A stretch of 64,000 nt of DNA from Opitutaceae bacterium (GCA_028688225.1 JAQTYQ010000006.1:97108-161107), one strand, 5' to 3'. Counted from the first letter of the stretch, positions 1-9,142 are shown. Notes: generated by a model not told the origin, from the letters alone. Translations and numbers: made by a program.

Positions 1-87
1 TGGCCACCGGCCACGGCTACAGCATTTCAGAAAACGCTCTATTGCGCTGCGCTACGGCGCACACGGCGTCACTTCACTGTGTGACTG

Positions 88-2943
88 TCAATCGGGGCCG
101 CTTTTCCCCGGCTCCCACTCCATCCGCACCACCACCCCATCTGCGTCGTTGGCGTACCGGAGGAGCACGGTGTCGCCATCGACCTGTGAAGTGACGGGGA
201 CCGGCACGCCCAGGACGGTGAATACCTTGACGTCCTGGGGGTGGCGTTGACCAGCCCAGACCCGGGCCACCCCTTCCGTCTGGGCGGGAGCCTGGACCAG
301 AAAGGAGGTTTTGTGCGTCCCCTCGTAGTAAGCACGCAGGCGGCCCGACACCGCGAGGACGCGGGGAGTTCCCGATGTCTGATTCGCATCGGCCAGGAAG
401 GCGCATTCGTGAGGAGGAATGACAGGGCGATCCAAGACCGCCAGCGTCGGGCTCAGCAGATCGACGAAACGGCCCGGCGCCGTATAGGATCCATCCAGGG
501 TGCGGATGGCGGTGTACGGGCCCCGGTGGACGAGGTAGTATGGTTGCTCCCGGTAAGTTCCTCCCGCTTTCTCGAGAGCGTACCTGGCCAGCGCCCGCAC
601 CCAAGCCGGGCCTTGTTTGGACGATTTGAGATAACCGGGGGCAACACCGACGAAAATCGCCCGTCCTTTGCCCACCCCGGCCTCCCAAGCGGCCGGCAGC
701 GCCTCGCCCGCGACGCGATATAGCGGAGTCGCACCAGTCGGCGGGGCATACAAGGTGACCGGATAGCGGTGCACGATTTGTTCCGCGGCTTCCTCCGTTT
801 GCCGGATGGGAATCTCGCGACGATACTGCTCTTCACCCGGCGACGGGCCCAGCGGGATGCGCAGGGAAGACAGCGTGGAAGCAAAGACGGAGGTCGTGGC
901 TTCGAGGGCGATTTCTTTGCCGGGATCGGAGAGCACCCGCGCGTCGCGGATGGGCAGGCCCATTTGCGCGAACAGCTCTTCGAGCGGTGAAGCTTGTCCT
1001 GCGTGTTTCCACCAGGCCTCGGTAACCGCGTTGTAAGCGTCCGTGCCGCCAAAGCACACCAGCGCTCCGCCCCGCCGCGTCCAGTCCGCCAGCGCCCGGT
1101 TGAGTGACGCATCGGCCGGCTTGAGAAAATCGTAGGAGACGAGCAGACATTTGATTCCGTCAAGATAACCGGGTTCGGCCGCACGATCCAACGAGAGCAC
1201 TTCGACCGGCACCCCCTGTTGCACCAACGGCAAGGAGAGGCCGTAGAAGCCGTCAAAATCGCTGGGCGATGGTTCGGCACGCTGCCAGCCCATCGAGTCG
1301 GCAATAAAGGTCCCGATCCCCCGGCTGCCGACCTCCATCCGCCCATCCGGGTAGCGCCACAGTTCGCTCAAGGCGCCGACCACCGTGTTGATCAAGGTTT
1401 CGTATTCCTTCGGGATGTGCCCGTAAAGCCGGTTCGGCCAGATGAGCGGCTGATACGTATCAATCTGCGGCAGCATCAGCGCGGCCAGTAAATTGTCGCC
1501 ATAGCGGCGCTTGTAGAAATCCAGGGACATGGCGGGACTGTCACCCCATGGATCCATCATGAACCACAGGCGCTTGCCCGTTCCCCGCACCAGGTGATAA
1601 AAGGACGAGTACTCCAAGAAGCTCACATCGAACGGGTCGTTCCAGACCTCGGCGACCACCTCCTGCAAGGCTGGCATCGATACAAGGCGGTGATGGGGCG
1701 TGACCATCCTGATCTGGTAGTAATTGATCGGACTATGCATCGCGATCATGCGGACGGCGGAGGGCTGGCGTTGCCGCACATCTTCCAGGATGCTCTCCAC
1801 CAACCGCCGCAGCATAAAGGCCTTAAGTTGCTCGGATTGGTAACGTGTATCGACGCTGAGGTGCGGTGGCTGCCACGCCGTACCGTACTTGGCCCGCCAC
1901 TCCTGCTTGAAGGCCTCGGAGTAGCCGGCTTGGGCCCAGATTTCAGGCTCGTCAAAGCAAAACCCCTGCGCACCGGCGGCCAGCGGCCACCCGTAATATT
2001 GCTTTGCCAGTTCAATCCGCGCCTGGGTCGGAATCTTGTAATAGTCGAACGCTTCAACCGTGGTGCCTTCGCCATGCTTCTTCACCATCATGGCCTTGTA
2101 CTCCGGCGTAATGGGGCCCACCGCCAAGTCGACCGGCTTGCCGTCGCGCATGGCATCCATCACCACCAGTGGCCGCCCATCTCGGTCGGTCTGGTTATCT
2201 GCCGTTACGTCGCGGGCCGCCCACGCGCCATAGCGACTGTGGAGGAAGGTTTGCACGCCAAAGCCCTTTTCGGCCCAGGTTGAGTAGATGCTCGGGTCGG
2301 GCGAGGTGCTCCCGTTGTACAGTTGCACCGCGTCGGTCGGCATGGCCATGGCCGCATCGTATGGCTGAGAAAAGAAAAAGGCGGTGTGTGGGACCGTCGG
2401 GCGCGGGACAAGGTTGGCGCGTTCACCCGATGACAGGCCCATCATGGCTTCGACCGCATCGCTCAAGCCGTCGCCATTGCGATCCGGCAGCCACAAAACA
2501 AGCCGGACCTCGCGAACCGCGATGGGACCGCCCGTCGCGTCGAACCGAAACCGGAGTTCGCCTCCCAGCGGCTGATCCGCCGCCATCGTGATCCGGACCG
2601 AATCGCTGTCGCCCGCCTTCTCTTCGCGGCTGGAAAGCGTCTTCCCTTCCGGGTTGGTCACGCTGACGACCGGGGAGCCTTTGGCCTTGAAGGCCAGTTC
2701 ACAACGCGCCGCCGCCGGGGAAATCACCACGCGGTAGGTCCAACTCTTGCCCGCCGCCGCCAGTCGCGCCCCGTTGTCCACCGAAGTGCCGGAATCGTCG
2801 GTCACGGCCCCGGTTTCCGCCGGCGTGCCGGGGAGCAAGAACACCGTGTGCTGAATGTCTCCGCGCATCGGCACGGTAAACCACAGGCAACTCATCACCA
2901 TCAGCCGACTCGGGGTGGTTGTCAGGAGTTTTTTTATGTTCAT
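88..2943 (-). CDS. Secreted GH42-like (glycosidase/glutamine-amidotransferase fold) protein, function unknown
   Basis: A 951-residue protein with a plausible signal peptide (about residues 1-29). A beta-sandwich-like N-terminal part ends in a calcium-loop-like stretch, DRNGDGLSDAVE (about 150-165). The middle (about 180-560) looks like a TIM-barrel glycosidase, with motifs such as FDEPE and YSSFYH. The segment around 600-700 (DWTRRGGALVCFGG) resembles the glutamine-amidotransferase-like trimerisation domain that follows the barrel in GH42 and related enzymes. No family-defining catalytic pair was identified, so substrate and even activity are open. It lies 111 bases downstream of the beta-helix gene on the same strand, so the two may be co-transcribed for degradation of the same plant or algal polysaccharide. 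Confidence 0.55.
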   Translation of the reverse strand: MNIKKLLTTTPSRLMVMSCLWFTVPMRGDIQHTVFLLPGTPAETGAVTDDSGTSVDNGARLAAAGKSWTYRVVISPAAARCELAFKAKGSPVVSVTNPEGKTLSSREEKAGDSDSVRITMAADQPLGGELRFRFDATGGPIAVREVRLVLWLPDRNGDGLSDAVEAMMGLSSGERANLVPRPTVPHTAFFFSQPYDAAMAMPTDAVQLYNGSTSPDPSIYSTWAEKGFGVQTFLHSRYGAWAARDVTADNQTDRDGRPLVVMDAMRDGKPVDLAVGPITPEYKAMMVKKHGEGTTVEAFDYYKIPTQARIELAKQYYGWPLAAGAQGFCFDEPEIWAQAGYSEAFKQEWRAKYGTAWQPPHLSVDTRYQSEQLKAFMLRRLVESILEDVRQRQPSAVRMIAMHSPINYYQIRMVTPHHRLVSMPALQEVVAEVWNDPFDVSFLEYSSFYHLVRGTGKRLWFMMDPWGDSPAMSLDFYKRRYGDNLLAALMLPQIDTYQPLIWPNRLYGHIPKEYETLINTVVGALSELWRYPDGRMEVGSRGIGTFIADSMGWQRAEPSPSDFDGFYGLSLPLVQQGVPVEVLSLDRAAEPGYLDGIKCLLVSYDFLKPADASLNRALADWTRRGGALVCFGGTDAYNAVTEAWWKHAGQASPLEELFAQMGLPIRDARVLSDPGKEIALEATTSVFASTLSSLRIPLGPSPGEEQYRREIPIRQTEEAAEQIVHRYPVTLYAPPTGATPLYRVAGEALPAAWEAGVGKGRAIFVGVAPGYLKSSKQGPAWVRALARYALEKAGGTYREQPYYLVHRGPYTAIRTLDGSYTAPGRFVDLLSPTLAVLDRPVIPPHECAFLADANQTSGTPRVLAVSGRLRAYYEGTHKTSFLVQAPAQTEGVARVWAGQRHPQDVKVFTVLGVPVPVTSQVDGDTVLLRYANDADGVVVRMEWEPGKSGPD

Positions 2944-3054
2944 CTCCCCGTCGGTTTAAGGAAATCGATTTCTCCTTGTGAATTAACCCTAGGTCCTCTG
3001 GCCGGCTGCAGAGGCCCTCAGCTCGGGTCCTGGCTTGGGTTCATCCCGCTATTC

Positions 3055-4515
3055 TCATTGGGACGGCACATCGTCAGTCTGATCGATGTTATTTGCAACC
3101 GCCACCTTGCCCTTGGATTTGTTAACAATCCTGAGCGGACCATAGAATTCGTTGCCCATGATCGTGGCGGCGATGACATCCGGTTCCAGAACGACTTGGT
3201 CCGGGGCCCACGGCCCGCGCCCAGAACCGGGGTGGTCGATGAACGTGCGTTCGCTGTTCATGAACACGGAGTCTCCGATGTTGATGCGTCCGCTCGAGAC
3301 ATGGATCAGCGGCTTACCCGGAAATGCGCTCAGCGCGTAGAAGTGACAATTGCTGAAGGAAACGCGGGAGCGTCCCGCGTCGATTTCCGCGAGAGCTGCG
3401 TTGCCGGTGCCCTCCGGCATGCGACCGAAGAAGCCGCAGGCCGTAAAACGAACCGGACCGGAGTTGGTCGGGCGGACGACGAGGCTGCCGAAGATCTGGC
3501 AGTTTGCGAAACTTAGACCGGCGTGCGACTGCGAGTCTTCGACGAGAATGGCCGTATCGCACATGTCAGCCCCGCCCCCGGTGATCATCACGTTGCCTGT
3601 CGGCAGATTTGTGAATTTCGAGTCCTGGCTAGGCGTTGTCCTGCTGACTCCCGACGGACTGCTTTTGGTAAAGCGAAAGCCCACCTTGTAGATCGCCGCG
3701 AAACAATCGCGCACCAGCTGCCAGTCGGTGCGGCCAAAAATGAATCCCTCGCCGTTCTCAAGAACGAACTTCGTCAAGGGGCTTTCGAGGGTCCAGTGCC
3801 AGAAGGGAGCCAGGTGCACGTTCTCGAGCCGGGCGATATCCATGCACCGATCGATGTAGACGCCGCGATATAACGCGTCCGCGTAGAGGTTGCAGATGTA
3901 AGGGCGCATGGTCTCGAAACTGCCGAAGTCCACCGCCTGGTACGGGTTGACCATGAACACGTCGATGATCGAGGGATTCTCTGTCCCGCCGGGCCCCGTG
4001 GCTACGGTCCAGGGGTAGCTTACGGGCGGATTGGTTTTGGTTTGCTCGGGATAGAAGATGACCATCCCTTTAAGGGTGGCGTTCGACTTCAAGGTAATGA
4101 ATGGCGTGCCGTCAGCCTTACCGGCTTCGTCGACGGCAAGCAGGATGCTGCCAGTCAACGGCTCACCCGGTGCGCCCACCTTCATCTCCGCCACGTTCCC
4201 GATGCTGGCGGGTGCCCGCCAGGTTCCCTCCAGTGTCACCGATTCGGGAATCACCAGGTGGGTTTTGATCAGGTATTTGCCGGCCGGTACCTCAACGATC
4301 CCCCCGCCCTTGCGGGCGCGCTCGTCCATGGCCTTTTGGAACGCTGCCGTATCATCGGCCTTCGCGTCACCCTTGGCGCCGAAATATCGGACATCAAAGC
4401 TGAGTGTCTTTTCCTCTGGTAGTACACCGTCACCCTTTAGATTCCCGATACCAAAAGTTAAGGCGATCATGGTAACCATGCCCCATACTGTGAATCGTCC
4501 TACAGCTTGATTCAT
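3055..4515 (-). CDS. Secreted right-handed beta-helix protein, pectate lyase superfamily type
   Basis: A 486-residue protein with an N-terminal signal peptide (about residues 1-28). The first mature domain has the hallmark of Pectate_lyase_3 proteins: FDVRYFGAKGDAKADDT (about 38-54), followed by GGGIVEVPAGKY. The rest is rich in short repeating strands of the kind seen in beta-helices (DTAILVEDSQSH, VSFSNCHFY). Such proteins usually act outside the cell on polyuronic or other acidic polysaccharides. The catalytic residues cannot be assigned from sequence, so lyase versus GH28/GH55-like hydrolase is open. The ATG is supported by a strong ribosome binding site seven bases upstream. Confidence 0.6.
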   Translation of the reverse strand: MNQAVGRFTVWGMVTMIALTFGIGNLKGDGVLPEEKTLSFDVRYFGAKGDAKADDTAAFQKAMDERARKGGGIVEVPAGKYLIKTHLVIPESVTLEGTWRAPASIGNVAEMKVGAPGEPLTGSILLAVDEAGKADGTPFITLKSNATLKGMVIFYPEQTKTNPPVSYPWTVATGPGGTENPSIIDVFMVNPYQAVDFGSFETMRPYICNLYADALYRGVYIDRCMDIARLENVHLAPFWHWTLESPLTKFVLENGEGFIFGRTDWQLVRDCFAAIYKVGFRFTKSSPSGVSRTTPSQDSKFTNLPTGNVMITGGGADMCDTAILVEDSQSHAGLSFANCQIFGSLVVRPTNSGPVRFTACGFFGRMPEGTGNAALAEIDAGRSRVSFSNCHFYALSAFPGKPLIHVSSGRINIGDSVFMNSERTFIDHPGSGRGPWAPDQVVLEPDVIAATIMGNEFYGPLRIVNKSKGKVAVANNIDQTDDVPSQ

Positions 4516-5083
4516 GATAAATCTCCTTGAACAGTATTCGGTTATGACAAGGCCACATCAGCGGCCACTTTTTGATTCATTCAAGACTATTGCGAGTTCT
4601 GCGTTCACTATGAGATTGGAAGTTGGATGCAATCCCGCTGCGGAACGAATACAGGAACAGAGTGGGGGCATGTCGCGAGCATAAAACCCTGGTCATGGTC
4701 GGCTGTGATCTTTCGCATGCTTAAGAGTTGAGCGGCTTCAATGGCACGCCTCAAGCACCGGCCATTGCAACCAGAATGCCCCCTGGCTCCATGGGCGAAG
4801 GCAGGCTCTACGGAATTCACGCCAGATTAGCGACCCGATCAATCTCCGCCCGTTTGCAAGCGGACCTCGACAGCGAAAAAATACCGCGGCTCCAATAAAT
4901 TTTGGCATCCTGCCGGCCGCTGTGTCCTTGCTGCGTGCTCCTTGTGCCTTCGCGGCGTGGTTCCGCGGTGAAGTCCGCTGCGAGGCGGGAGTCGATGAGT
5001 TTTCTGTCAAAATGGATGGGCTCCTTCACCACGGCGATCCAGCGGCGTATCGTGGGGTCAAAGACAATCAAGCGCATCATCCC
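4516..5083. other. 568-base gap without a convincing gene
   Basis: It holds the promoter and leader of the minus-strand beta-helix gene (about 4516-4620). The remainder is of lower coding quality; open frames on both strands are short and lack recognisable motifs. The part around 4917-4970 looks like a generic intergenic repeat rather than a gene. Confidence 0.4.
4523..4528 (-). promoter_or_regulatory. Strong Shine-Dalgarno site for the beta-helix gene
   Basis: On the minus strand AAGGAG lies seven bases before the ATG at 4515. Most genes in this window lack such a clear site, so it fixes this start and suggests efficient translation. Confidence 0.6.
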
Positions 5084-5338
5084 ATGAACCTCCCTGCAGA
5101 GCATCTGGCAGCCATCTGGGGCGAGTTACCCATCGTAGCCGAGCTGGTGATCTTCCTCACGGTGGCGGTCATCGTCGCGATCATCGTCTGGCCGCACTAC
5201 CGGCGCCTGCGGCAACGGCGCCGGTGGCAAAAGTTTCCGCCCCCACCCGTCCGGGAGGAGCTCAAGGCCCCCGCTCTGCTGGCCAGCAGAGTGCGCCTCC
5301 CCCGGCGCACCGCCGGCAGCCGGCTGCCGGAGCGTTGA
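5084..5338 (+). CDS. Small single-pass membrane protein
   Basis: An 84-residue open frame from ATG 5084. Residues 12-34 form one strongly hydrophobic helix (AELVIFLTVAVIVAIIVW) followed by an Arg-rich stretch (HYRRLRQRRRW), which by the positive-inside rule puts the C-terminus in the cytoplasm. The frame can be opened further upstream, but ATG 5084 directly precedes the hydrophobic segment and fits best. The last 25 or so codons run through two perfect palindromes (5274-5291 and 5313-5330), so the C-terminal tail is probably repeat-derived or the natural stop has been lost. No family recognised. Confidence 0.4.
   Translation: MNLPAEHLAAIWGELPIVAELVIFLTVAVIVAIIVWPHYRRLRQRRRWQKFPPPPVREELKAPALLASRVRLPRRTAGSRLPER
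5274..5330. repeat. Two perfect palindromes at the 3' end of the small membrane gene
   Basis: CTCTGCTGGCCAGCAGAG (5274-5291) and CCGGCAGCCGGCTGCCGG (5313-5330) are each perfect 18-base palindromes. The first has close relatives at 28040-28057, 35087-35106 and 49198-49217, so it belongs to a dispersed hairpin family. Confidence 0.6.
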
Positions 5339-5372
5339 AGGCTCAGGGGGACACGGAGAACCGGCCGCCACA

Positions 5373-5606
5373 CTACGACGTCTTTTGCCTGGCCTTGGTC
5401 AGCCGGTACCAGTCTTCCACCTTTTTCCGGGCCCACGGGGTTTTTCTCAGGAACTCCAGGCTGGAGTTGACGCTGGGCTTGTGGGTAAAGCACCGGATGT
5501 GGATCGTCCTCCCCATTTCCTCCCAGCCGTAGTGTTCCACCAGCTGGTGCAGCATCATCGCCAGCGTGATGCCATGCAGCGGATCCTTGGATTGCGGGAG
5601 TGTCAT
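5373..5606 (-). CDS. VF530/DUF2132 family protein
   Basis: A 77-residue protein matching the VF530 (DUF2132) family over its whole length. Diagnostic segments are DPLHGITL (about 8-15), LVEHYGWEEMGRTI (about 22-35), CFTHKPSVNSSLEFLRKTPWAR (about 39-60) and VEDWY. The family is a small, compact, mainly helical protein proposed to bind DNA; its physiological role is not established. Length is typical and the gene looks intact, with ATG at 5606. It stands between the small membrane gene and the amidohydrolase, with no evident operon partner. Confidence 0.85.
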   Translation of the reverse strand: MTLPQSKDPLHGITLAMMLHQLVEHYGWEEMGRTIHIRCFTHKPSVNSSLEFLRKTPWARKKVEDWYRLTKARQKTS

Positions 5607-5704
5607 GCGCAGAGTCCTGCCGGAAAGGCAACCGCCCCTGAGGCCGGTCTCCGCCTGGCAGAACTGACCAGGAGTGGCGCGTCGCCGGGAGAATTAGTCA
5701 AGGG

Positions 5705-7129
5705 TCAAGCCATGGCCCCGGCGGCCCGGCTATCGCCCCACAGCTTCCGCTGCAGCTCGACGAACCGGCTGACAATCGCCCCCTGATAGGGATGCCGCCC
5801 GTTCGCCACGCGCTGGTGTGCACCCACCCATACTTCGCGGATCGCCCGGCGTTCGAGCGAAAACACGACGTGGTCGAGCAGCGTGTCGGGCTCCGCGCCG
5901 GCAATCGACGGGTCGTAAAGGTTGACCGTGAAAAAATCCGCCGGGCGGCCGACCTCCAGCGCGCCGCTGGGCGCGCCGAGGCTGCGCGCGCCCGCCGTGG
6001 TCGCGACCTGCAGGAGCAGCCCCGCCAGTCCGGCGGCAGGCCCGCCGGGCCGGTGCAGCGCGTCCGCGAACAGGCGGGCGTCCTCCAGCAGATTGATCCG
6101 CCCCTGGCGGTCGGTGCCGAGCGCCAGTGCCGCCCCGGCGGCCAGCAGCTTGTCGGCAGGCGCCGCGCCGCCCCGGCCGGGCTCCGCGTTCGGACACGCG
6201 CACACCGTCGCCCGCGCCACTCCGAGGAGCCGCACCTCATCGTCGGTGAGGTGGCGGGCATGCACCGCCGTGAACCGCTTGTCGAGCAGGCCCAGCTCCG
6301 CCAGCAACGCGACCGGCGTGCGGCCATGTTCGGCGACGCAGGCCTCATTGTCGGCCGGCTGTGCGGACACCGGGACATGCAGCCGCAGCCGCTGCGCGTG
6401 GGCATAGGCGGCCACGGTCTTCAGGTAGTCGAGGGGCATCGAATGCAGGCTGTGAAGGGCCACCCCCACCCACGCGTCGTCTCCGGGATGGTTGCGCGCG
6501 ACAAATTCCCGCAGTGCGTCCACCTCGCGCAGATACTGCTCCGCCACCGGCGTGAGACTGCGGGCCTGGCCGGGGTCGGGCGGCTGGCGGAAACCGGCGC
6601 AGGCGACCTTGAACAGCGCGACGCGGAGACCGCAGTCACGCGCCGCGCGGAGGATCTCGTGGCTGAGGAAATTCGGTTCGGACCACGACGTGCCGTCCGG
6701 CTGGTGGTGCAGGAGGTGAAACTCGCCCACGCACGTGATGCCGGAGAGCAGCATCTCCATGAACGCCATCCGCGCCGCGTCGTAAAGGTCCGCGACGGCA
6801 AGACGCCCGGCGGCAAGCACCAATGGATCATGTCCGGCCTGGGTCCGCTGGCGTCCGCGGAGCACCCGCTGCCAGGCCTGCGAATGACCGTTGACGAGCC
6901 CCGGCAGGGCCGCCTGCCCCGCGAGGCGTTTCGCCACAGCGAGGTCCGCCGGCTCGCGCGAGAAACGCGTGATGCGGCCCAAGGTGTCGGCAAAGAACGC
7001 GAGGCCGGATTCGAATTTATCGCCGGTGTAAACACAGTCGGGCAGCCAGCCGGTTTCCCGCGCCGCCGGCGGCGCGCCGGCCTTCGGAGCGGCAGGGACG
7101 ACGCCGATGCTGGGTTCACGGACGTTCAT
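5705..7129 (-). CDS. HutF-like amidohydrolase with degenerate metal site
   Basis: 474 residues with the overall plan of formimidoylglutamate deiminase/chlorohydrolase-type amidohydrolases: an N-terminal PGLVNGHSQAWQR segment (about 76-88), LHVPVSAQ (250-257), AVHARHLTDDEV (288-299) and ALGTDR (336-341). In active relatives the first segment carries an HxH metal pair and the second carries HxxE. Here they read H82-S-Q84 and P253..A256, so one N-terminal metal His, the barrel His and the catalytic Glu are absent, while H290/H293 and D340 remain. The protein is full length, so it may have a changed function or be a non-catalytic homologue. No hut genes are nearby. Confidence 0.7.
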   Translation of the reverse strand: MNVREPSIGVVPAAPKAGAPPAARETGWLPDCVYTGDKFESGLAFFADTLGRITRFSREPADLAVAKRLAGQAALPGLVNGHSQAWQRVLRGRQRTQAGHDPLVLAAGRLAVADLYDAARMAFMEMLLSGITCVGEFHLLHHQPDGTSWSEPNFLSHEILRAARDCGLRVALFKVACAGFRQPPDPGQARSLTPVAEQYLREVDALREFVARNHPGDDAWVGVALHSLHSMPLDYLKTVAAYAHAQRLRLHVPVSAQPADNEACVAEHGRTPVALLAELGLLDKRFTAVHARHLTDDEVRLLGVARATVCACPNAEPGRGGAAPADKLLAAGAALALGTDRQGRINLLEDARLFADALHRPGGPAAGLAGLLLQVATTAGARSLGAPSGALEVGRPADFFTVNLYDPSIAGAEPDTLLDHVVFSLERRAIREVWVGAHQRVANGRHPYQGAIVSRFVELQRKLWGDSRAAGAMA

Positions 7130-7171
7130 GGGTGGGCGGTTGATGCCAGCACAAACGATCCGCCTCCCGGG

Positions 7172-7426
7172 TCAACCCATCGTCGGAGGGGGACAGGAAA
7201 AAAGAGCCAGCCACGGGGCTACTTTTCCAGCCAATCGGGCTCTGCGGGTGCGGGCGATGGCGAGGGCGCGGGACGGGATGGCTTGGCCTTTGTGGCGGAT
7301 GTCATGGACGGCGATGATGCGACGGCCTTCCATGAACAACCAGAGCACCCGGGTGTTGAGTTTCCCCACGTGGCGGAGCTCGAAGAGGCTGTCTGTGAAT
7401 GCCTCATCGATTTTGGCGTAAACTGG
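7172..7426 (-). pseudogene. Remnant of a HigB/RelE-type (phage Gp49-like) toxin
   Basis: Reading the minus strand from 7426 gives VYAKIDEAFTDSLFELRHV then GKLNTRVLWLFMEGRRIIAV and an Arg/Ala-rich tail. This matches the C-terminal two thirds of HigB-like ribosome-dependent toxins (SLFELR, RVLWLF, GRRIIAVH). Upstream in the same frame is a TGA (7427-7429), so the N-terminal part is missing; the only start inside is GTG 7369. No antitoxin HTH gene is adjacent. Most likely a decayed toxin gene. Confidence 0.5.
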
Positions 7427-7491
7427 TCAGGCCGCCAGGGCCACGTTGAGCCCTTCCAAGAGCGGGTGCAGCCGGTCGCCGAAAAGCTGGG

Positions 7492-8616
7492 TCAGGCCGC
7501 CGGGATCGGAAGACTGAAATGGCTGGTGGTGCCCTTGCCGTCCTGGCTCTCGAGGCGGAACTCACCCCCGAGATGCCGCACGAGCTTGCGTACAAGCGCC
7601 AGTCCGAGACCGAGTCCGGGCTGCCCCGACTCCTCACGGCCAGGCGACCGCAACGTCCCCACCTGCGCCAGTTGCTCCGGCGTCATGCCGCGGCCGGTGT
7701 CGGTCACGGAGAAATTCAACCGGTTGCCCTCCTCCCACGCCCGCACGTGGACCTTGCTCTCCCGGCGGGAAAAGCTGAGGGCGTTGTCGACCAGTTCCTC
7801 GGCGAGGATCGCCAGATCCGCCGGGTCGGCCTCGATTTTGGCGCTGGTGAGATCCACCATCACATCGGCGGGGCGCTGGTGACGCTCGGCGGCCGCCTTG
7901 ATCCCGGTGGACAAGGCCGCCAGGATGGTCTTTTCGCCCAGCAGGGCGCTGGGGCGCGCGATCTTGGCGGTGTCCAGTTCGAGGATGAGCAGATAGTTGC
8001 GCAGGGTCCGGTGGAGCCGGCGGCCGGCCAGGCGGATGTCGCGCAGATCCTGCCGGATCTCCTCCTTGCTGACAATGTCGAGCTGGTTTTCCAGCACTTC
8101 GGTGAGGCCCAGGATGCCGGCCAGCGGTGTAAAAAGCTCCCGCGGCAGGTTCGCGTGCAGACTGGCCTGCAATCGTTCGAGCACGCGATCGTCGACGCGG
8201 CGGCTGATGGCCGCCCGCTGCAGGCGGGCCGCGATGCAATTGAGCAGATCGGTCAGCGAGAAAGGCTTCAGCAGCAGGTCGTCCGCCCCGAGATCCATGG
8301 CCGCCCGGGGGCTGCCGTGGGCCAGCTTGCCGGTCATGAGGACGAATTGACGGTCGGCCAATTCCGGATCCGCCCGCATTTCCTGCAACAGCCGGGGACC
8401 GTCCTTGCCGGGCATCTGGATGTCGCAGAGAATGAGATCGGGCAGGTGGGCCCGGGCGAGGTTCCAACCGGCGGTGGCATCGGAGGCGCTCAGCGCGCGG
8501 TAGCCGCTTTTCTCAACGCTTAAGGCCAGGGTCGCAACCAGCTGCACATCGTCATCAATGATGAGGATGGTCTTGAGGCCGGCGGCGGGATTGGAGGAAG
8601 TATCTGGAGGTGGCAT
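7492..8616 (-). CDS. Response regulator fused to a histidine-kinase ATPase core
   Basis: 374 residues. A receiver domain (about 15-130) has the acidic pocket IDDD (20-23), the phospho-acceptor D65 (LCDIQMPG) and the conserved Lys (LLLKPF, K117). It is followed by a helical dimerisation region (about 145-215) and a HATPase domain (about 255-372) with N-box ELVDNALSFS, G1 DTGRGM and G2 GLGLGLALVRKL. The H-box reads LPRELFTPL, placing Arg159 where SHELRTPL-type kinases have the phosphorylatable His. It may still bind ATP or act as a phosphatase or signalling partner. No sensor domain or DNA-binding output is present. Confidence 0.8.
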   Translation of the reverse strand: MPPPDTSSNPAAGLKTILIIDDDVQLVATLALSVEKSGYRALSASDATAGWNLARAHLPDLILCDIQMPGKDGPRLLQEMRADPELADRQFVLMTGKLAHGSPRAAMDLGADDLLLKPFSLTDLLNCIAARLQRAAISRRVDDRVLERLQASLHANLPRELFTPLAGILGLTEVLENQLDIVSKEEIRQDLRDIRLAGRRLHRTLRNYLLILELDTAKIARPSALLGEKTILAALSTGIKAAAERHQRPADVMVDLTSAKIEADPADLAILAEELVDNALSFSRRESKVHVRAWEEGNRLNFSVTDTGRGMTPEQLAQVGTLRSPGREESGQPGLGLGLALVRKLVRHLGGEFRLESQDGKGTTSHFSLPIPAA

Positions 8617-8827
8617 GGGGGACCGACCGGCGGTTTGGGGTGGCCTGAGATTCCCCTAATTTATTAGGCGATGGACGAGGAAAGACAAGACCGGACCCGC
8701 TGGGGTAGTGACCTTATATGTCCCCCGCCGGAGGCGTCTGCTTTTCCAACCACGAGGATGCGCAGTGCCCTTTTCGCATCGGCCGGATGGCTCGTGCCGA
8801 ACGCCCCTCCCCTGCCGGCCGGGCCGC

Positions 8828-9031
8828 TCAGTCGCCGGACCGCTTGCGACGGGTAAACAGCAGCAGCACCGCGCCGAACAGCGCGAAGACCGCGCCCCAG
8901 AGCAGGTTCACGTTCTGGCCGAGCGAATGCCGGGCATAGATGGCCGGATCGGACGTGAAGCCGAAGACGACGAGGACGAGGCCGAGGATGAGAAAGAGCA
9001 GGCCGAGCGGGATGCGAACGTCGAGATGCAT
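8828..9031 (-). CDS. Small two-helix membrane protein
   Basis: 67 residues from ATG 9031. Two hydrophobic helices (about 7-25, IPLGLLFLILGLVLVVFGF, and about 43-60, LLWGAVFALFGAVLLLF) are joined by a polar loop containing ARHSLGQNVN, and the protein ends in a basic TRRKR tail. It resembles small bacterial inner-membrane proteins of the DUF3185 kind, with no known biochemical role. The longer upstream frame to 9301 lacks coding character, so the shorter start is used. It lies downstream of the SSS symporter gene on the same strand. Confidence 0.6.
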   Translation of the reverse strand: MHLDVRIPLGLLFLILGLVLVVFGFTSDPAIYARHSLGQNVNLLWGAVFALFGAVLLLFTRRKRSGD

Positions 9032-9117
9032 GGCGGCAGGGAGTAAGGTGTAAGGGTTAAGGGTTAGCGGCCTGTTCAGAAGCGGGACCGATACGTCCTC
9101 GGACCCGGTTTGGTTTG

Positions 9118-9142
9118 CCCGCGTCCGCGAAGCGGGCGCGGG
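9118..9142. repeat. GC-rich hairpin downstream of the symporter gene
   Basis: CCCGCGTCCGC (9118-9128) and GCGGGCGCGGG (9132-9142) form an 11-base stem with one mismatch and a three-base loop. No T-run follows on either strand, so it is more likely an mRNA-end hairpin or repeat than an intrinsic terminator. Confidence 0.45.

Noticed and set aside
5792..7882. 696-residue plus-strand open frame
   Set aside because: Antisense to the amidohydrolase and kinase genes, which have clear family motifs; composition is typical of a GC-rich shadow frame.
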